Part shown: positions 27,615-36,419 of the stretch, in pieces | How the letters are laid out: each line of letters starts with the position of its first letter | Numbering within the stretch: position 1 is the first letter of the stretch | From: Pseudomonas tolaasii NCPPB 2192 | GTDB lineage: Bacteria; Pseudomonadota; Gammaproteobacteria; Pseudomonadales; Pseudomonadaceae | Direction: 5' to 3' | NCBI RefSeq assembly: GCF_002813445.1 | Contig: NZ_PHHD01000001.1 | Coordinates: forward strand, 6,448,001 to 6,512,000 | DNA: 64,000 bases | Program-made: the position numbers and the translations under genes | The notes under the pieces: generated by a model | The model's input: the letters and a program-made list of their open reading frames with translations, nothing else | Told to the model about the DNA's origin: nothing | The model's database searches: none

Positions 27615-28313
27615 ATGAGCAACGTCGACCACGCCGAAATCGCCAAATTCGAGGCCCTGGCCCACCGCTGGTGGGACCGCGAAAGCGAGTTCAAGCCCCT
27701 GCACGACATCAACCCGCTGCGGGTCAACTGGATTGACGAACGCGTCAACCTGGCCGGCAAAAAGGTGCTGGACGTGGGTTGCGGCGGCGGCATCCTCAGC
27801 GAAGCCATGGCCCAGCGCGGCGCTACCGTGATGGGCATCGACATGGGCGAAGCACCGCTGGCCGTGGCTCAACTGCACCAGCTGGAATCCGGCGTGAACG
27901 TGGAATACCGCCAAATCACCGCCGAAGCCCTGGCCGAAGAAATGCCCGAGCAGTTCGACGTGGTCACCTGCCTGGAAATGCTCGAACACGTGCCGGACCC
28001 GTCCTCGGTGATCCGCGCGTGCTTCCGTATGGTCAAGCCCGGCGGCCAGGTGTTCTTCTCCACCATCAACCGCAACCCCAAGGCTTATCTGTTCGCGATC
28101 ATCGGCGCCGAATACATCATGAAGCTGCTGCCGCGCGGCACCCACGACTTCAAGAAATTCATCCGCCCGTCCGAGCTGGGCGCCTGGAGCCGCCAGGCCG
28201 GGCTGACCGTCAAGGACATCATCGGCCTGACCTACAACCCGCTGACCAAGCACTACAAGCTGGCCAACGACGTTGACGTCAACTACATGATCCAGACCCT
28301 GCGCGAGGAGTAA
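27615..28313 (+). CDS. ubiG: Ubiquinone biosynthesis O-methyltransferase
   Basis: SAM-dependent enzyme performing both O-methylations of ubiquinone synthesis, peripheral to the inner membrane. The 232-residue protein starts at ATG 27615, preceded by GAGGA. It has HRWWDRESEFKPLHDINPLR near the N-terminus, the SAM loop VLDVGCGGGILSEAMA at residues about 53-68, acidic motif IDMGEA, and CLEMLEHVPDP, all characteristic of UbiG. Followed 4 bp later by mupP, as in P. aeruginosa. Confidence 0.96.
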   Translation: MSNVDHAEIAKFEALAHRWWDRESEFKPLHDINPLRVNWIDERVNLAGKKVLDVGCGGGILSEAMAQRGATVMGIDMGEAPLAVAQLHQLESGVNVEYRQITAEALAEEMPEQFDVVTCLEMLEHVPDPSSVIRACFRMVKPGGQVFFSTINRNPKAYLFAIIGAEYIMKLLPRGTHDFKKFIRPSELGAWSRQAGLTVKDIIGLTYNPLTKHYKLANDVDVNYMIQTLREE

Positions 28314-28317
28314 GCCT

Positions 28318-28989
28318 GTGAAGTTGCGAGCCGTACTCTTCGATATGGATGGCACCCTGCTGGACACCGCGCCGGACTTCATCGCCATCTGCCAGGCCAT
28401 GCGCACCGACCGGGGCCTTGAGCCGATCAACCCGCAGCATATCCGCGATGAAATCTCCGGTGGCGCGCGGGCGATGGTGGCGGTGACCTTTTCGATGGAC
28501 CCCGAATCCCCGGGCTTTGAAGAACTGCGCCAGGAATTCCTGGAGCGCTACCTCAAAGGCTGCGCGATCCACAGCCAGCTGTTCGACGGCATGGCCGAGT
28601 TGCTGGCGGACATCGAAAAATCCAACCTGGTGTGGGGCGTGGTCACCAACAAGCCGCTGCGCTTTGCCGAGCCGATCATGCAGCAACTGGGCCTGGCCGA
28701 GCGCTCGGCACTGCTGATCTGCCCGGACCACGTGAAGAACAGCAAGCCGGACCCGGAACCGCTGATTCTGGCGTGCAAGATGCTCGACCTCGACCCGGCC
28801 AGCGTACTGTTCGTGGGTGACGACCTGCGCGACATCGAGTCCGGCCGCGACGCCGGTACGCGCACCGCCGCGGTCACATTTGGCTACATTCACCCCGATG
28901 ACAACCCGCGCAACTGGGGTGCCGATGTGGTGGTGGACCACCCGCTGGAACTGCGCAAAGTGCTCGATAGCGCGCTGTGCAGTTGCTGA
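28318..28989 (+). CDS. mupP: N-acetylmuramic acid 6-phosphate phosphatase (HAD family)
   Basis: A 223-residue haloacid dehalogenase phosphatase with motif I FDMDGTLLDTAPD (residues 8-20), motif II TNKP near 110, and motif IV FVGDDLRDIESGRDAG near 162. In Pseudomonas the gene next to ubiG was shown to dephosphorylate MurNAc-6-P in the cell-wall recycling pathway that bypasses MurA and affects fosfomycin and beta-lactam response. Older annotations call it phosphoglycolate phosphatase. GTG start at 28318, 4 bp after ubiG. Confidence 0.88.
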   Translation: MKLRAVLFDMDGTLLDTAPDFIAICQAMRTDRGLEPINPQHIRDEISGGARAMVAVTFSMDPESPGFEELRQEFLERYLKGCAIHSQLFDGMAELLADIEKSNLVWGVVTNKPLRFAEPIMQQLGLAERSALLICPDHVKNSKPDPEPLILACKMLDLDPASVLFVGDDLRDIESGRDAGTRTAAVTFGYIHPDDNPRNWGADVVVDHPLELRKVLDSALCSC

Positions 28990-29022
28990 CTGATCGGCGA
29001 CCCCAAATAGAGTGAGGTCAAA

Positions 29023-29109
29023 GTGGGAGCTGGCTTGCCTGCGATAGCGGTAGGCCAGCCACCGACTGTGGAGCGGGATAACCGCTATCGCAGGCAAGCC
29101 AGCTCCCAC
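29023..29109. repeat. REPIN between mupP and yciK
   Basis: Two perfect inverted copies of GTGGGAGCTGGCTTGCCTGCG, both extended by ATAGCGG, enclose a 30-bp spacer. It sits between two co-oriented genes. Confidence 0.9.
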
Positions 29110-29165
29110 AAAGAATGGATTCCATTTTGAGAGGTGTATTGCCTTGAAATCTGCCGAGGATGCTT

Positions 29166-29906
29166 ATGTTTGACTACTCCGCACGCCCAGAACTGCTCAA
29201 AGGCCGGGTGATCCTGGTGACCGGCGCCGGTCGCGGGATCGGCGCAGCCGCCGCGAAAACCTACGCCGCCCATGGCGCCACCGTGCTGTTGCTGGGCAAG
29301 ACCGAGGCCAACCTGGCCCAGGTGTATGACGAAATCGAAGCCGCCGGCCAGCCGCAACCGGTGGTAATCCCGTTCAACCTGGAAACCGCCCTGCCCCATC
29401 AATACGATGAGCTGGCGGCGATGATCGAAAAAGAATTCGGCCACCTCGACGGCCTGCTGCACAACGCCTCGATCATCGGCCCGCGCACGCCGCTCGAGCA
29501 GTTGTCGGGCGAGAACTTCATGCGGGTGATGCATGTGAACGTCAACGCGATGTTCATGTTGACCAGCACATTGCTGCCGCTGCTCAAGCTGTCTCAGGAT
29601 GCCTCGGTGGTGTTCACCTCCAGCAGCGTCGGGCGCAAGGGTCGGGCTTACTGGGGCGCTTATGGCGTGTCGAAGTTTGCGACCGAAGGCCTGATGCAAA
29701 CGCTGGCCGATGAGCTGGAGGATGTGGCGTCGGTCCGCGCCAACAGCATCAACCCGGGCGGCACACGCACCAGCATGCGAGCGCAGGCGTACCCGGGGGA
29801 AAACCCGATGGAAAGGCCGGCGCCGGAAGAAATCATGCCGGTGTACCTGTACCTGATGGGCCCGGACAGTGCGGGCATCAATGGCCAGGCGTTTGATGCG
29901 CAGTAA
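29166..29906 (+). CDS. YciK family short-chain oxidoreductase
   Basis: A 246-residue classical SDR. The cofactor loop is TGAGRGIGAAAA, the NNAG-equivalent is HNASIIGPR, and the catalytic Ser and Tyr-Lys are in FTSSSVGRKGRAYWGAYGVSKFA (YxxxK). Start chosen at ATG 29166 because GAGGA lies 6-8 bp upstream; an ATG at 29160 would leave no space for the ribosome-binding site. It follows mupP as in P. aeruginosa PA3173. Substrate unknown. Confidence 0.88.
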   Translation: MFDYSARPELLKGRVILVTGAGRGIGAAAAKTYAAHGATVLLLGKTEANLAQVYDEIEAAGQPQPVVIPFNLETALPHQYDELAAMIEKEFGHLDGLLHNASIIGPRTPLEQLSGENFMRVMHVNVNAMFMLTSTLLPLLKLSQDASVVFTSSSVGRKGRAYWGAYGVSKFATEGLMQTLADELEDVASVRANSINPGGTRTSMRAQAYPGENPMERPAPEEIMPVYLYLMGPDSAGINGQAFDAQ

Positions 29907-29949
29907 CTGAAACAACAGAAAACAAACGCTGGCTCCGGGTTTATGATGA

Positions 29950-30080
29950 TCGTTCCCACGCTCCGCGTGGGAATGCATCCAGTGACGCTCCGCGTCACCC
30001 TCGCGCAAGACTTGAACCCTGCGCCGAAGCGGGACGCGGAGCGTCCGGGGCGGCGTTCCCACGCAGAGCGTGGGAACGAT
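29950..30080. repeat. Long imperfect palindromic repeat, copy A (left of the pip/ABC module)
   Basis: Ends are CGTTCCCACGCTCCGCGTGGGAA and its inverse with A/T changes; inside are GTGACGCTCCGCGTCAC and GGACGCGGAGCGTCC hairpins. The same element occurs, in reverse orientation, at 38231-38340. It separates two convergent genes. Confidence 0.85.
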
Positions 30081-30096
30081 CAGCGCGAAGTGCGTC

Positions 30097-31611
30097 TCAG
30101 TTTTTCACCACTTCCTCAAGGGTGAACCGCCCCAACGGGTTTTGCAGGAAATTGCTCACGTTCTTGCGTGAGATGTTGATGTACGGGCTGTAATACAGGT
30201 CAATCCAGTTCACATCCTGTTTCGCCAGCTTCTGCAATTCCACATACATCTGCTCGCGCTTGACCGGGTCGGCCTCGATCCGCGCTTGTGCCACCAACGC
30301 CTTGACCGTGTCGTTCTTGTAACGGGTCATGTAGTTCTGGTTGGTGTCGTGGCCCAGTACAAAAGTGGTCTTCTGATCCGGGTCGAGGATGTCGTTGGTC
30401 CAGTACATCACCGAAATGTCGTACTCACCGTCCACCAGCATCTGCCAGCTTTGGGTCGGGTCGACTTTCTGCAGGTTGGCGGTGACGCCGACCTTGGCCA
30501 ATTGGTCCTTGATGATCACCGCAATCTGCTCGTCGGCTTCATTGCCGGCGTTGACCACGTAGTTGAGCTTCAAGTCCTTGGCACCGGCCTGCTCCAGCAG
30601 CTTCCTGGCAGCCGTCGGGTCGTACGGGCGCTGCAGGTTGTTGGCGTAGTGATACAGCGAACCCTTGGGAATGTAGGAGTACGCGACGGTGCCCTGACCG
30701 TAGGTGGCGGTCTTGACCAGCGACTGCTTATCGATGGCCATGTCCAGCGCTTCACGCACTTCCTGCTTGGCCAGCAGACCGTGGGCGTGGTTGATCAGCA
30801 GGTGATCTTCACGGGTCGACGGGTCGGCGTGGATCACCACGTTCTTGTCTTTCTTCAGCTCTTCAACGCGGGAGAACGGTACGAAGATCGCCGTGTCCAG
30901 CTCATTGTTCTGCACCATGCGCATACGGGTGTTGTCGTCGGTCACGGACACCCACTCCACGCCATCCAGGCTCACGTTCCTGGCCTGCCAGAAGTTCGGG
31001 TTCTTCTTCAGAATCACGCGGTCGCCCTTGCGCCACTCATCCACGGTGAACGCGCCGGAAGTCACCGGGTTTTCCGAGTAGGCGTCTTCGCCCATTTTGG
31101 TCATGGCCTTTTCCGACAGGATCGACACCGTCGGCGAGGCCAATTGCGAGAGGAAAGCCACCGCCGGGGTTTTCAGGGTAACCACCAGGGTTTTGGCGTC
31201 GGTGGCCTTGGCCGTGTCTATCAGGCTGAACGGGTCAGCCCACAGCGAGGCCTTGTTGTCGCGGATGCGCAGCAGGCTGAACGCTGCATCCTCAGCGGTG
31301 ATCGCCGAACCATCGGAGAACTTCGCATCACGCAGCTTGAAGGTGTAAGTCAGGCCGTCCTTGGAAATGTCCCAGCTTTCGGCCAGGCCCGGCTCCATTT
31401 TGGTACCCAGGTTATCCACGCGCACCAGGGTGTCGTAGACGTTGGCGAACACCCAGGTATCGCGGTTTTGCGCACTTTTGATCGGGTCGAACGTGGTGCT
31501 GTCTTCACGACAGCCGATGGTCAGGACACCGGCAGCCTGGGCCAGGCCGGCAGTCAGTGACCACGCGGTGAGCATGGCGGCGGCAAGAGACTTCAAGTGG
31601 CGCGGTTGCAT
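30097..31611 (-). CDS. Periplasmic peptide-binding protein of ABC transporter (family 5)
   Basis: A 504-residue exported solute-binding protein. Signal peptide MQPRHLKSLAAAMLTAWSLT plus AGLAQA, cleaved before AGVLTIG. The mature part has the family 5 features TFDPIKSAQNRDTWVFANVYDTLVR, ESWDISKDGLTYTFKLRDAKFSDG and YYSPYINISR near the end. It supplies oligopeptides to the permease pair encoded upstream in the same operon, from which it is separated by 32 bp. Ligand is inferred to be small peptides because of the iminopeptidase genes in the locus. Confidence 0.9.
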   Translation of the reverse strand: MQPRHLKSLAAAMLTAWSLTAGLAQAAGVLTIGCREDSTTFDPIKSAQNRDTWVFANVYDTLVRVDNLGTKMEPGLAESWDISKDGLTYTFKLRDAKFSDGSAITAEDAAFSLLRIRDNKASLWADPFSLIDTAKATDAKTLVVTLKTPAVAFLSQLASPTVSILSEKAMTKMGEDAYSENPVTSGAFTVDEWRKGDRVILKKNPNFWQARNVSLDGVEWVSVTDDNTRMRMVQNNELDTAIFVPFSRVEELKKDKNVVIHADPSTREDHLLINHAHGLLAKQEVREALDMAIDKQSLVKTATYGQGTVAYSYIPKGSLYHYANNLQRPYDPTAARKLLEQAGAKDLKLNYVVNAGNEADEQIAVIIKDQLAKVGVTANLQKVDPTQSWQMLVDGEYDISVMYWTNDILDPDQKTTFVLGHDTNQNYMTRYKNDTVKALVAQARIEADPVKREQMYVELQKLAKQDVNWIDLYYSPYINISRKNVSNFLQNPLGRFTLEEVVKN

Positions 31612-31643
31612 ATCACAACTCCTTGTTAATGAATGGCAGAGGG

Positions 31644-32615
31644 TTAGAGCAGCGGTTCTTCAAGCACGCAACTGTACCGATGCTCGTGCAGGAAATGCGT
31701 CGGCGGCAACATCACGGAACACATCGTTCGGGCATGCCGGCAGCGCGGGTGAAAGGCGCAGCCGGCCGGCAAATTCAGCGGGCTCGGTGGCTCACCGGGC
31801 AACGGTTGCGCAGGCAATGGCCGGTGTGGATCTATCTCGGGAATCGCCTCGATCAATGCCGCCGTATAAGGATGGCGCGGCGACGTGAACACCGACTCCA
31901 CCGGCCCTTCCTCGACAATTTTGCCCAGGTACATCACTGCCACGCGGTCGCACAGGCGGCGCACGATGGCCAGGTCATGGGCGATAAACAGGATCGCCAG
32001 GTTCATGCGCTGTTGCAGTTCCAGCAGCAGGTTGATGATCTGGCCCTGAATCGACACATCCAGCGCCGCCACGCACTCATCGGCGATGATCAGGCGCGGC
32101 TCCACCGCCAATGCGCGAGCAATGCCGACCCGCTGGCACTGGCCGCCGCTGAGCGAGCCCGGTTTGCGGCTGGCCAGTTCGGGGCGCAGCCCCACCAAAT
32201 CGAGCAGCTCGTTCACGCGTGCAGGGATCTGCGCAGGCGTGACCTTGCGCTGCACGCGCAACACTTCGGCAATGGTTTCACCGATGGTATGGCGCGGGTT
32301 CAGCGCGGCGTACGGGTCCTGAAAAATCATCGCGGTTTCATGGCGCAGCCGGGCGATGTCGATGGCGCTGCCGTGGGCCATGTCGATGCCGTCAAACAGT
32401 ACCTGCCCGGCGCTGATCGGGTTGAGGTGCAAAATCGCCCGCCCCAGCGTGCTTTTGCCACTGCCGGACTCGCCCACCAGGCCCAGCGTTTCGCCCGCCG
32501 CCAGGTTCAGCGACACGCCATTGACCGCCCTCACCCACTGCCTGTTCAGGCTGAACAGGCCCGTACCGGACGCGGCAAACTTCACCTCGAGGTCCTTGAT
32601 CTGCAACAGGCTCAT
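31644..32615 (-). CDS. Peptide ABC transporter ATP-binding protein (OppF/DppF type)
   Basis: A 323-residue ATPase from ATG 32615. Walker A is GESGSGKSTLGR near residue 50; the signature SLSGGQCQRVGIARALA and Walker B LIIADECVAALD follow. Note the Walker B/D-loop reads DECVAALD where DEPTSALD is usual, and the signature contains a Cys. The C-terminal oligopeptide extension with HPRCRHARTMC provides the Cys cluster common to DppD/DppF-type subunits. It overlaps the other ATPase gene by ATGA. Confidence 0.92.
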   Translation of the reverse strand: MSLLQIKDLEVKFAASGTGLFSLNRQWVRAVNGVSLNLAAGETLGLVGESGSGKSTLGRAILHLNPISAGQVLFDGIDMAHGSAIDIARLRHETAMIFQDPYAALNPRHTIGETIAEVLRVQRKVTPAQIPARVNELLDLVGLRPELASRKPGSLSGGQCQRVGIARALAVEPRLIIADECVAALDVSIQGQIINLLLELQQRMNLAILFIAHDLAIVRRLCDRVAVMYLGKIVEEGPVESVFTSPRHPYTAALIEAIPEIDPHRPLPAQPLPGEPPSPLNLPAGCAFHPRCRHARTMCSVMLPPTHFLHEHRYSCVLEEPLL

Positions 32616-33568
32616 GAAGGCGCCCCCAAAGGATAGTGACAAGCAACGCGCGCGCCCTGGGGCAACACTTCGGTACACAAGGCGCCGACCTGCGGGCAGC
32701 GCGGATTGAAGCGGCAACCGGCAGGCAAGGCGTCGAGCAACGGTGGTTGGCCGGGGATGGTGCGCAGCAAGGCGTGGCCGCTGCTGTGAGCGGGCTGGCA
32801 GTCGATCAACCCGGCGGTGTAAGGGTGCTGCGGCTGGGCCAGCAGCTCGTATTTGCTGCCGTGCTCGCACAAACGCCCGGCGTACATCACAGCGATCGAA
32901 TCGCAGGTCTGCGCCACCACGCCGAGGTCGTGTGTGATCATGATGATCGACAGGCCGCGCCTGTCGCGCAGGTCCAGCAACAGCCGCAGGATTTGCACCT
33001 GTACCGTCACGTCCAGCGCCGTGGTCGGCTCGTCGGCGATCAGCACTTTCGGGTTGCAGCCCAGGGCCACGGCGATCATCGCACGCTGGCGCATGCCGCC
33101 GGAAAACTCGTGGGGGTAGTTGTCGACCCGCGCCTTGGGGTCAGGAATTCCGACCTGGCGCAGTACGTCGATGGCTTGGAGCCGCGCGTCTTTTTTCGAC
33201 ACGCCCTGATGCAGGCGAATGCCCTCGGCGATCTGGTCGCCGATGCGCATCAATGGGTCGAGGTGGCTGCTGGGGTTCTGGAAAATCATGCCCAGTTGCC
33301 CGCCACGCACCTGGCGCATGCCAGCGTCGTCCAGCGTCAACAGGTCTTGACCCGCCAGACTCACCGAACCGCCCTGCACCCGCAGATTGGGCGACGGCAG
33401 CAAGCGCATCAGCCCGCGACAGGCCAGGGTCTTGCCCGAACCGCTTTCGCCAACCAACCCGAGAATTTCACCTTCGGCCAGGTCGAAGGACACGCGATCC
33501 ACCAACGTGATATCACGCCCGGCGTTGTTGGCGATCACGCTGAGGTCGCGCACTTGCAACAGGCTCAT
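32612..33568 (-). CDS. Peptide ABC transporter ATP-binding protein (OppD/DppD type)
   Basis: A 318-residue ATPase from ATG 33568: Walker A GESGSGKTLACRG, Q-loop FQNPSSHLDPLM, signature FSGGMRQRAMIAVALG, Walker B LIADEPTTALD, and C-terminal NPRCPQVGALC Cys motif. It pairs with the following ATPase to power the transporter at the cytoplasmic face. Start codons and stops interlock by 4 bp with both neighbours, indicating coupled translation. Confidence 0.93.
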   Translation of the reverse strand: MSLLQVRDLSVIANNAGRDITLVDRVSFDLAEGEILGLVGESGSGKTLACRGLMRLLPSPNLRVQGGSVSLAGQDLLTLDDAGMRQVRGGQLGMIFQNPSSHLDPLMRIGDQIAEGIRLHQGVSKKDARLQAIDVLRQVGIPDPKARVDNYPHEFSGGMRQRAMIAVALGCNPKVLIADEPTTALDVTVQVQILRLLLDLRDRRGLSIIMITHDLGVVAQTCDSIAVMYAGRLCEHGSKYELLAQPQHPYTAGLIDCQPAHSSGHALLRTIPGQPPLLDALPAGCRFNPRCPQVGALCTEVLPQGARVACHYPLGAPS

Positions 33569-34422
33569 GTGCGGTCTCCCAAAACTTGCGCCACCCCGTC
33601 GGCCAGCAGGCTGAAGCCCATGGCCAGGGTCACGATGGCCAGGCCCGGAAACGTGCAGATCCACCACGCGGTGGTGATGAAGGCCTGCCCTTCGGCGACC
33701 ATGGTGCCCCACTCGGCCGTCGGCGGCTGCACGCCCAGGCCCAGGTAGCTGACGGCGGCGCCATTGAGCAGCACCAGCACCGCGTCCGACATGGAAAACA
33801 CAATCGAGCCGAACATCGCATTCGGCAACAAATGCCGAAACAGAATGCGCCCGTGGCCAAAGCCCAGACTCCTGGCGGCCAGGGCAAAGTCACTTTCCTT
33901 GAGCACCAGGATCTGCGAACGAATCAGCCGCGCGTACGACACCCAGCCCACCAATGCCATGGCGATGTAAAAACTCTTCAGGCCCGGCCCGAGGATGGCC
34001 ATGATCGCCAGCATCAACACCAGGAACGGGAACGCCAGAATCACGTCGATCACGCGCATGCAGAAGCTGTCGAAACGCCCGCCGATATAGCCCGAGACCG
34101 CACCGATAAACGTGCCGATCATGAACGGGAAGATCACGCCGACGATGGCCAGTTGCAGGTCGATCCGCGCGCCCCAGATCACCCTGGACAGAATGTCGCG
34201 ACCATAGTTATCGGTGCCGAAAGGATGGGCGAAGCTGGGCGCAAGCAAACTGAAATCGGTGTTCTGGGCAATCGGGTCATAGGGCGCGATCCACGGCGCA
34301 CACAGCGCCAGGACCAACCATGTGAACAGAGTCAACACGCCCCATGCTGCGGTCAGCCGGCCGTTGCGAAAACCAAAACGCAGGCGCAAACGCCACGGAG
34401 CAATCATCGGACGGCTGCTCAT
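33565..34422 (-). CDS. Peptide ABC transporter permease (DppC/OppC type)
   Basis: A 285-residue inner-membrane protein from ATG 34422. It has an N-terminal helix (WGVLTLFTWLVLALCAPWIAPYDP), the periplasmic motif HPFGTDNYGRDILSRVIWGARIDL typical of DppC, and the EAA loop FALAARSLGFGHGRILFRHLLPNA. Six helices are visible. Overlaps the preceding permease gene by 4 bp. Confidence 0.92.
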   Translation of the reverse strand: MSSRPMIAPWRLRLRFGFRNGRLTAAWGVLTLFTWLVLALCAPWIAPYDPIAQNTDFSLLAPSFAHPFGTDNYGRDILSRVIWGARIDLQLAIVGVIFPFMIGTFIGAVSGYIGGRFDSFCMRVIDVILAFPFLVLMLAIMAILGPGLKSFYIAMALVGWVSYARLIRSQILVLKESDFALAARSLGFGHGRILFRHLLPNAMFGSIVFSMSDAVLVLLNGAAVSYLGLGVQPPTAEWGTMVAEGQAFITTAWWICTFPGLAIVTLAMGFSLLADGVAQVLGDRT

Positions 34423-35366
34423 TGCATCTTCACCCGCGGGTCGAGGGCGACGGTCACCACGTCGGCGACGAAATTGACCACCACCGTTGCGCACGCCAGC
34501 ACCATCGCCACGCCCTGCACCACCATGTAGTCGCGGGTGAAAATCCCGCGCACCAACAACTGGCCGATGCCAGGAATGGCGAACAGGCTCTCGATCACCA
34601 CGGTGCCGCTGATCAGCCAGCCGATATTCACCGCGAGCAGGTTGACCGCCGGCACCAGGGAGTTGGGCAGCACATGGCGACGGAACACGGCAGCCTCCGA
34701 CAGCCCGCGCGCCCGGGCGGCGGTGACGTGGTCGGCCTGCAATTCCATCAACATGCTCGCGCGCAAGTTGCGCACCAGCACCGCCGACAACGCCAGCGCG
34801 ATGGTCAGGCACGGCAGGACCATATGGTGGGCCTTGTCCACGAAGGTGCGACCGTAGCCAGACACCGGAAACAGGCCCCACTTCACACTCAGCAACAAGA
34901 TCAGCATCAAGCCCAGCCAAAACGCGGGCATGCCTAGGCCGACCGTTGTGAACACGCGAATCAGGTTATCCGCCCAACCGCCTTTGTTGCGCGCCGCCAG
35001 CGTCGCCAACGGCACCGCGATCAACAGCGCCAGCACCACACTGCCAAGCACCAGAACCAGGGTGGGCTCGATGCGGGTAACGATGAGCTTCAAGGCGTCG
35101 ACTTTATAGAGCAGCGACTGGCCAAGGTCGCCCTTGAGCAGGTTTTTCAGGAAGTAGAAATATTGCTGCCAAAGCGGCTGATCGAGGCCGTATTGCGCGC
35201 GGATTTTCAGCAAGGCGTCCGGCGTACTGCGCGACCCGAGCAGCGCCCGGGCCGGGTCGCCGGGAATGGAGCGCACCAGCACAAAGGTGATCAGGCTGAT
35301 GCCAAACAGCACCGGCAGCAATTGCAGCGGCCGGGACAGTACAAAACGGTAGCGCGCCAGGTTCAT
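34419..35366 (-). CDS. Peptide ABC transporter permease (DppB/OppB type)
   Basis: A 315-residue inner-membrane protein whose N-terminus LLPVLFGISLITFVLVRSIPGDPA is the DppB signature, with the EAA loop ADHVTAARARGLSEAAVFRRHVLPNSL and the final SLFAIPGIGQLLVRGIFTRDY. Located 3 bp after the iminopeptidase stop, so hydrolase and transporter belong to one transcript. Confidence 0.93.
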   Translation of the reverse strand: MNLARYRFVLSRPLQLLPVLFGISLITFVLVRSIPGDPARALLGSRSTPDALLKIRAQYGLDQPLWQQYFYFLKNLLKGDLGQSLLYKVDALKLIVTRIEPTLVLVLGSVVLALLIAVPLATLAARNKGGWADNLIRVFTTVGLGMPAFWLGLMLILLLSVKWGLFPVSGYGRTFVDKAHHMVLPCLTIALALSAVLVRNLRASMLMELQADHVTAARARGLSEAAVFRRHVLPNSLVPAVNLLAVNIGWLISGTVVIESLFAIPGIGQLLVRGIFTRDYMVVQGVAMVLACATVVVNFVADVVTVALDPRVKMQ

Positions 35367-35369
35367 CCG

Positions 35370-36257
35370 TCAGCCCCGGTGGCGAGCGAGGAAGTCCAGC
35401 AGCACTGGAAAGTACGCCTGGGGCTCTTCGTAAAACGGCATGTGGCTACTGTTGGGGAATACATGCAACTCGGCGTGCCGCGCGGCCAGTTTCATGCGAT
35501 GGGCGCAGGCCGGGGTGAGTTCGTCGTGCTGGCCGGTGGTGATCAGCATCGGCATCGTGAAGCCGGCCATTTCGGGGATGCGGTTCCAGTCCTTGAGGTT
35601 GCCGATATAGAGGAATTCGTTGGGGCCCTGCATGGTTTCGTAAGGCCCCATGTTCCAGTCGCCGAGGGAGCGTTTGACCGGCTCCGGCCACTCGTCCAGC
35701 CGGCACACGTGGCGGTAATTGAGCAAGGTGATGGCCGCCTGGTATTGCGGATGATCCAGGGTACCCATGGCTTCATGGCGCTGCATCATCGCCACGGTTT
35801 CGCTGCCGAGGGCACCGCGCAGGCGTTCCAGTTCTTGAGACAGGTGCGGAATGTCGCCGACGGTGTTTTCCAGGATCAGGCTTTTCAGCGCCTCGGGATA
35901 ATGAATGGCGTATTCGATGCCGAGCCAGCCGCCCCAGGAATGCCCCAGCAAATGCACGCGCCCCAGATTCAGGGCCTGGCGAACGGTTTCGACTTCTTCG
36001 ACATAACGGCCGATTTCCCACAGGGCAACGTCGGTGGGTCTGGCTGATGCGCCGGTGCCAAGCTGGTCGAATGCAACCACTCGCAGGTTATGGTCTTTGA
36101 GCCAGCCATGGGCGTCGCGCAAGTAGTCACACGGCAGGCCCGGGCCGCCGTTGAGGCACAGCAGCACCTCATCGCCTTCGCCAAAGCTGTAGACCACGAT
36201 GTTGTGGCCGTCGACCGCCACGTTGTAGTGCTGGTCGGGGGCAATTTCACGCCACAT
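35370..36257 (-). CDS. Proline iminopeptidase family alpha/beta hydrolase
   Basis: A 295-residue hydrolase starting MWREIAPDQHYNV at 36257; the frame stays open far upstream but those residues overlap the divergent regulator. Oxyanion motif NGGPGLPCDYL lies at residues about 38-48, the nucleophile is Ser in GHSWGGWLG near 108, and the catalytic His is in FPNSSHMPFYEE near 270. Family members remove N-terminal proline or related residues from peptides or amides. As first gene of the operon with the ABC transporter, and divergent from the LuxR gene, it matches the pip loci of plant-associated Pseudomonas. Confidence 0.88.
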   Translation of the reverse strand: MWREIAPDQHYNVAVDGHNIVVYSFGEGDEVLLCLNGGPGLPCDYLRDAHGWLKDHNLRVVAFDQLGTGASARPTDVALWEIGRYVEEVETVRQALNLGRVHLLGHSWGGWLGIEYAIHYPEALKSLILENTVGDIPHLSQELERLRGALGSETVAMMQRHEAMGTLDHPQYQAAITLLNYRHVCRLDEWPEPVKRSLGDWNMGPYETMQGPNEFLYIGNLKDWNRIPEMAGFTMPMLITTGQHDELTPACAHRMKLAARHAELHVFPNSSHMPFYEEPQAYFPVLLDFLARHRG

Positions 36258-36340
36258 GCATACATTCCTTGTGTTGTATCGGCCTGGCAGGTAGCGGCCG
36301 TTTATCAGGCCAACACTACCGAGGATGCCGCGCGTCCATA

Positions 36341-36360
36341 ACCTAGTAGTTCTTATAGGT
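36341..36360. promoter_or_regulatory. lux-box-like palindrome between the pip operon and the LuxR gene
   Basis: ACCTA-N10-TAGGT, 20 bp, with AG/CT also symmetric inside the spacer (14 of 20 bases symmetric). It ends 60 bp before the LuxR ATG and lies 84 bp upstream of the divergent iminopeptidase ATG. A related 20-mer occurs at 37217. Confidence 0.65.
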
Positions 36361-36419
36361 TTGGCCTGGCAGTCCTTCGCCGGGGCGTGGCATTCTACTT
36401 GCCGCAAGTCGAGATTCAA

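Noticed and set aside
29950..30080. Insertion-sequence ends
   Set aside because: No transposase gene or target-site duplication; the hairpin-rich layout fits a non-coding dispersed repeat.
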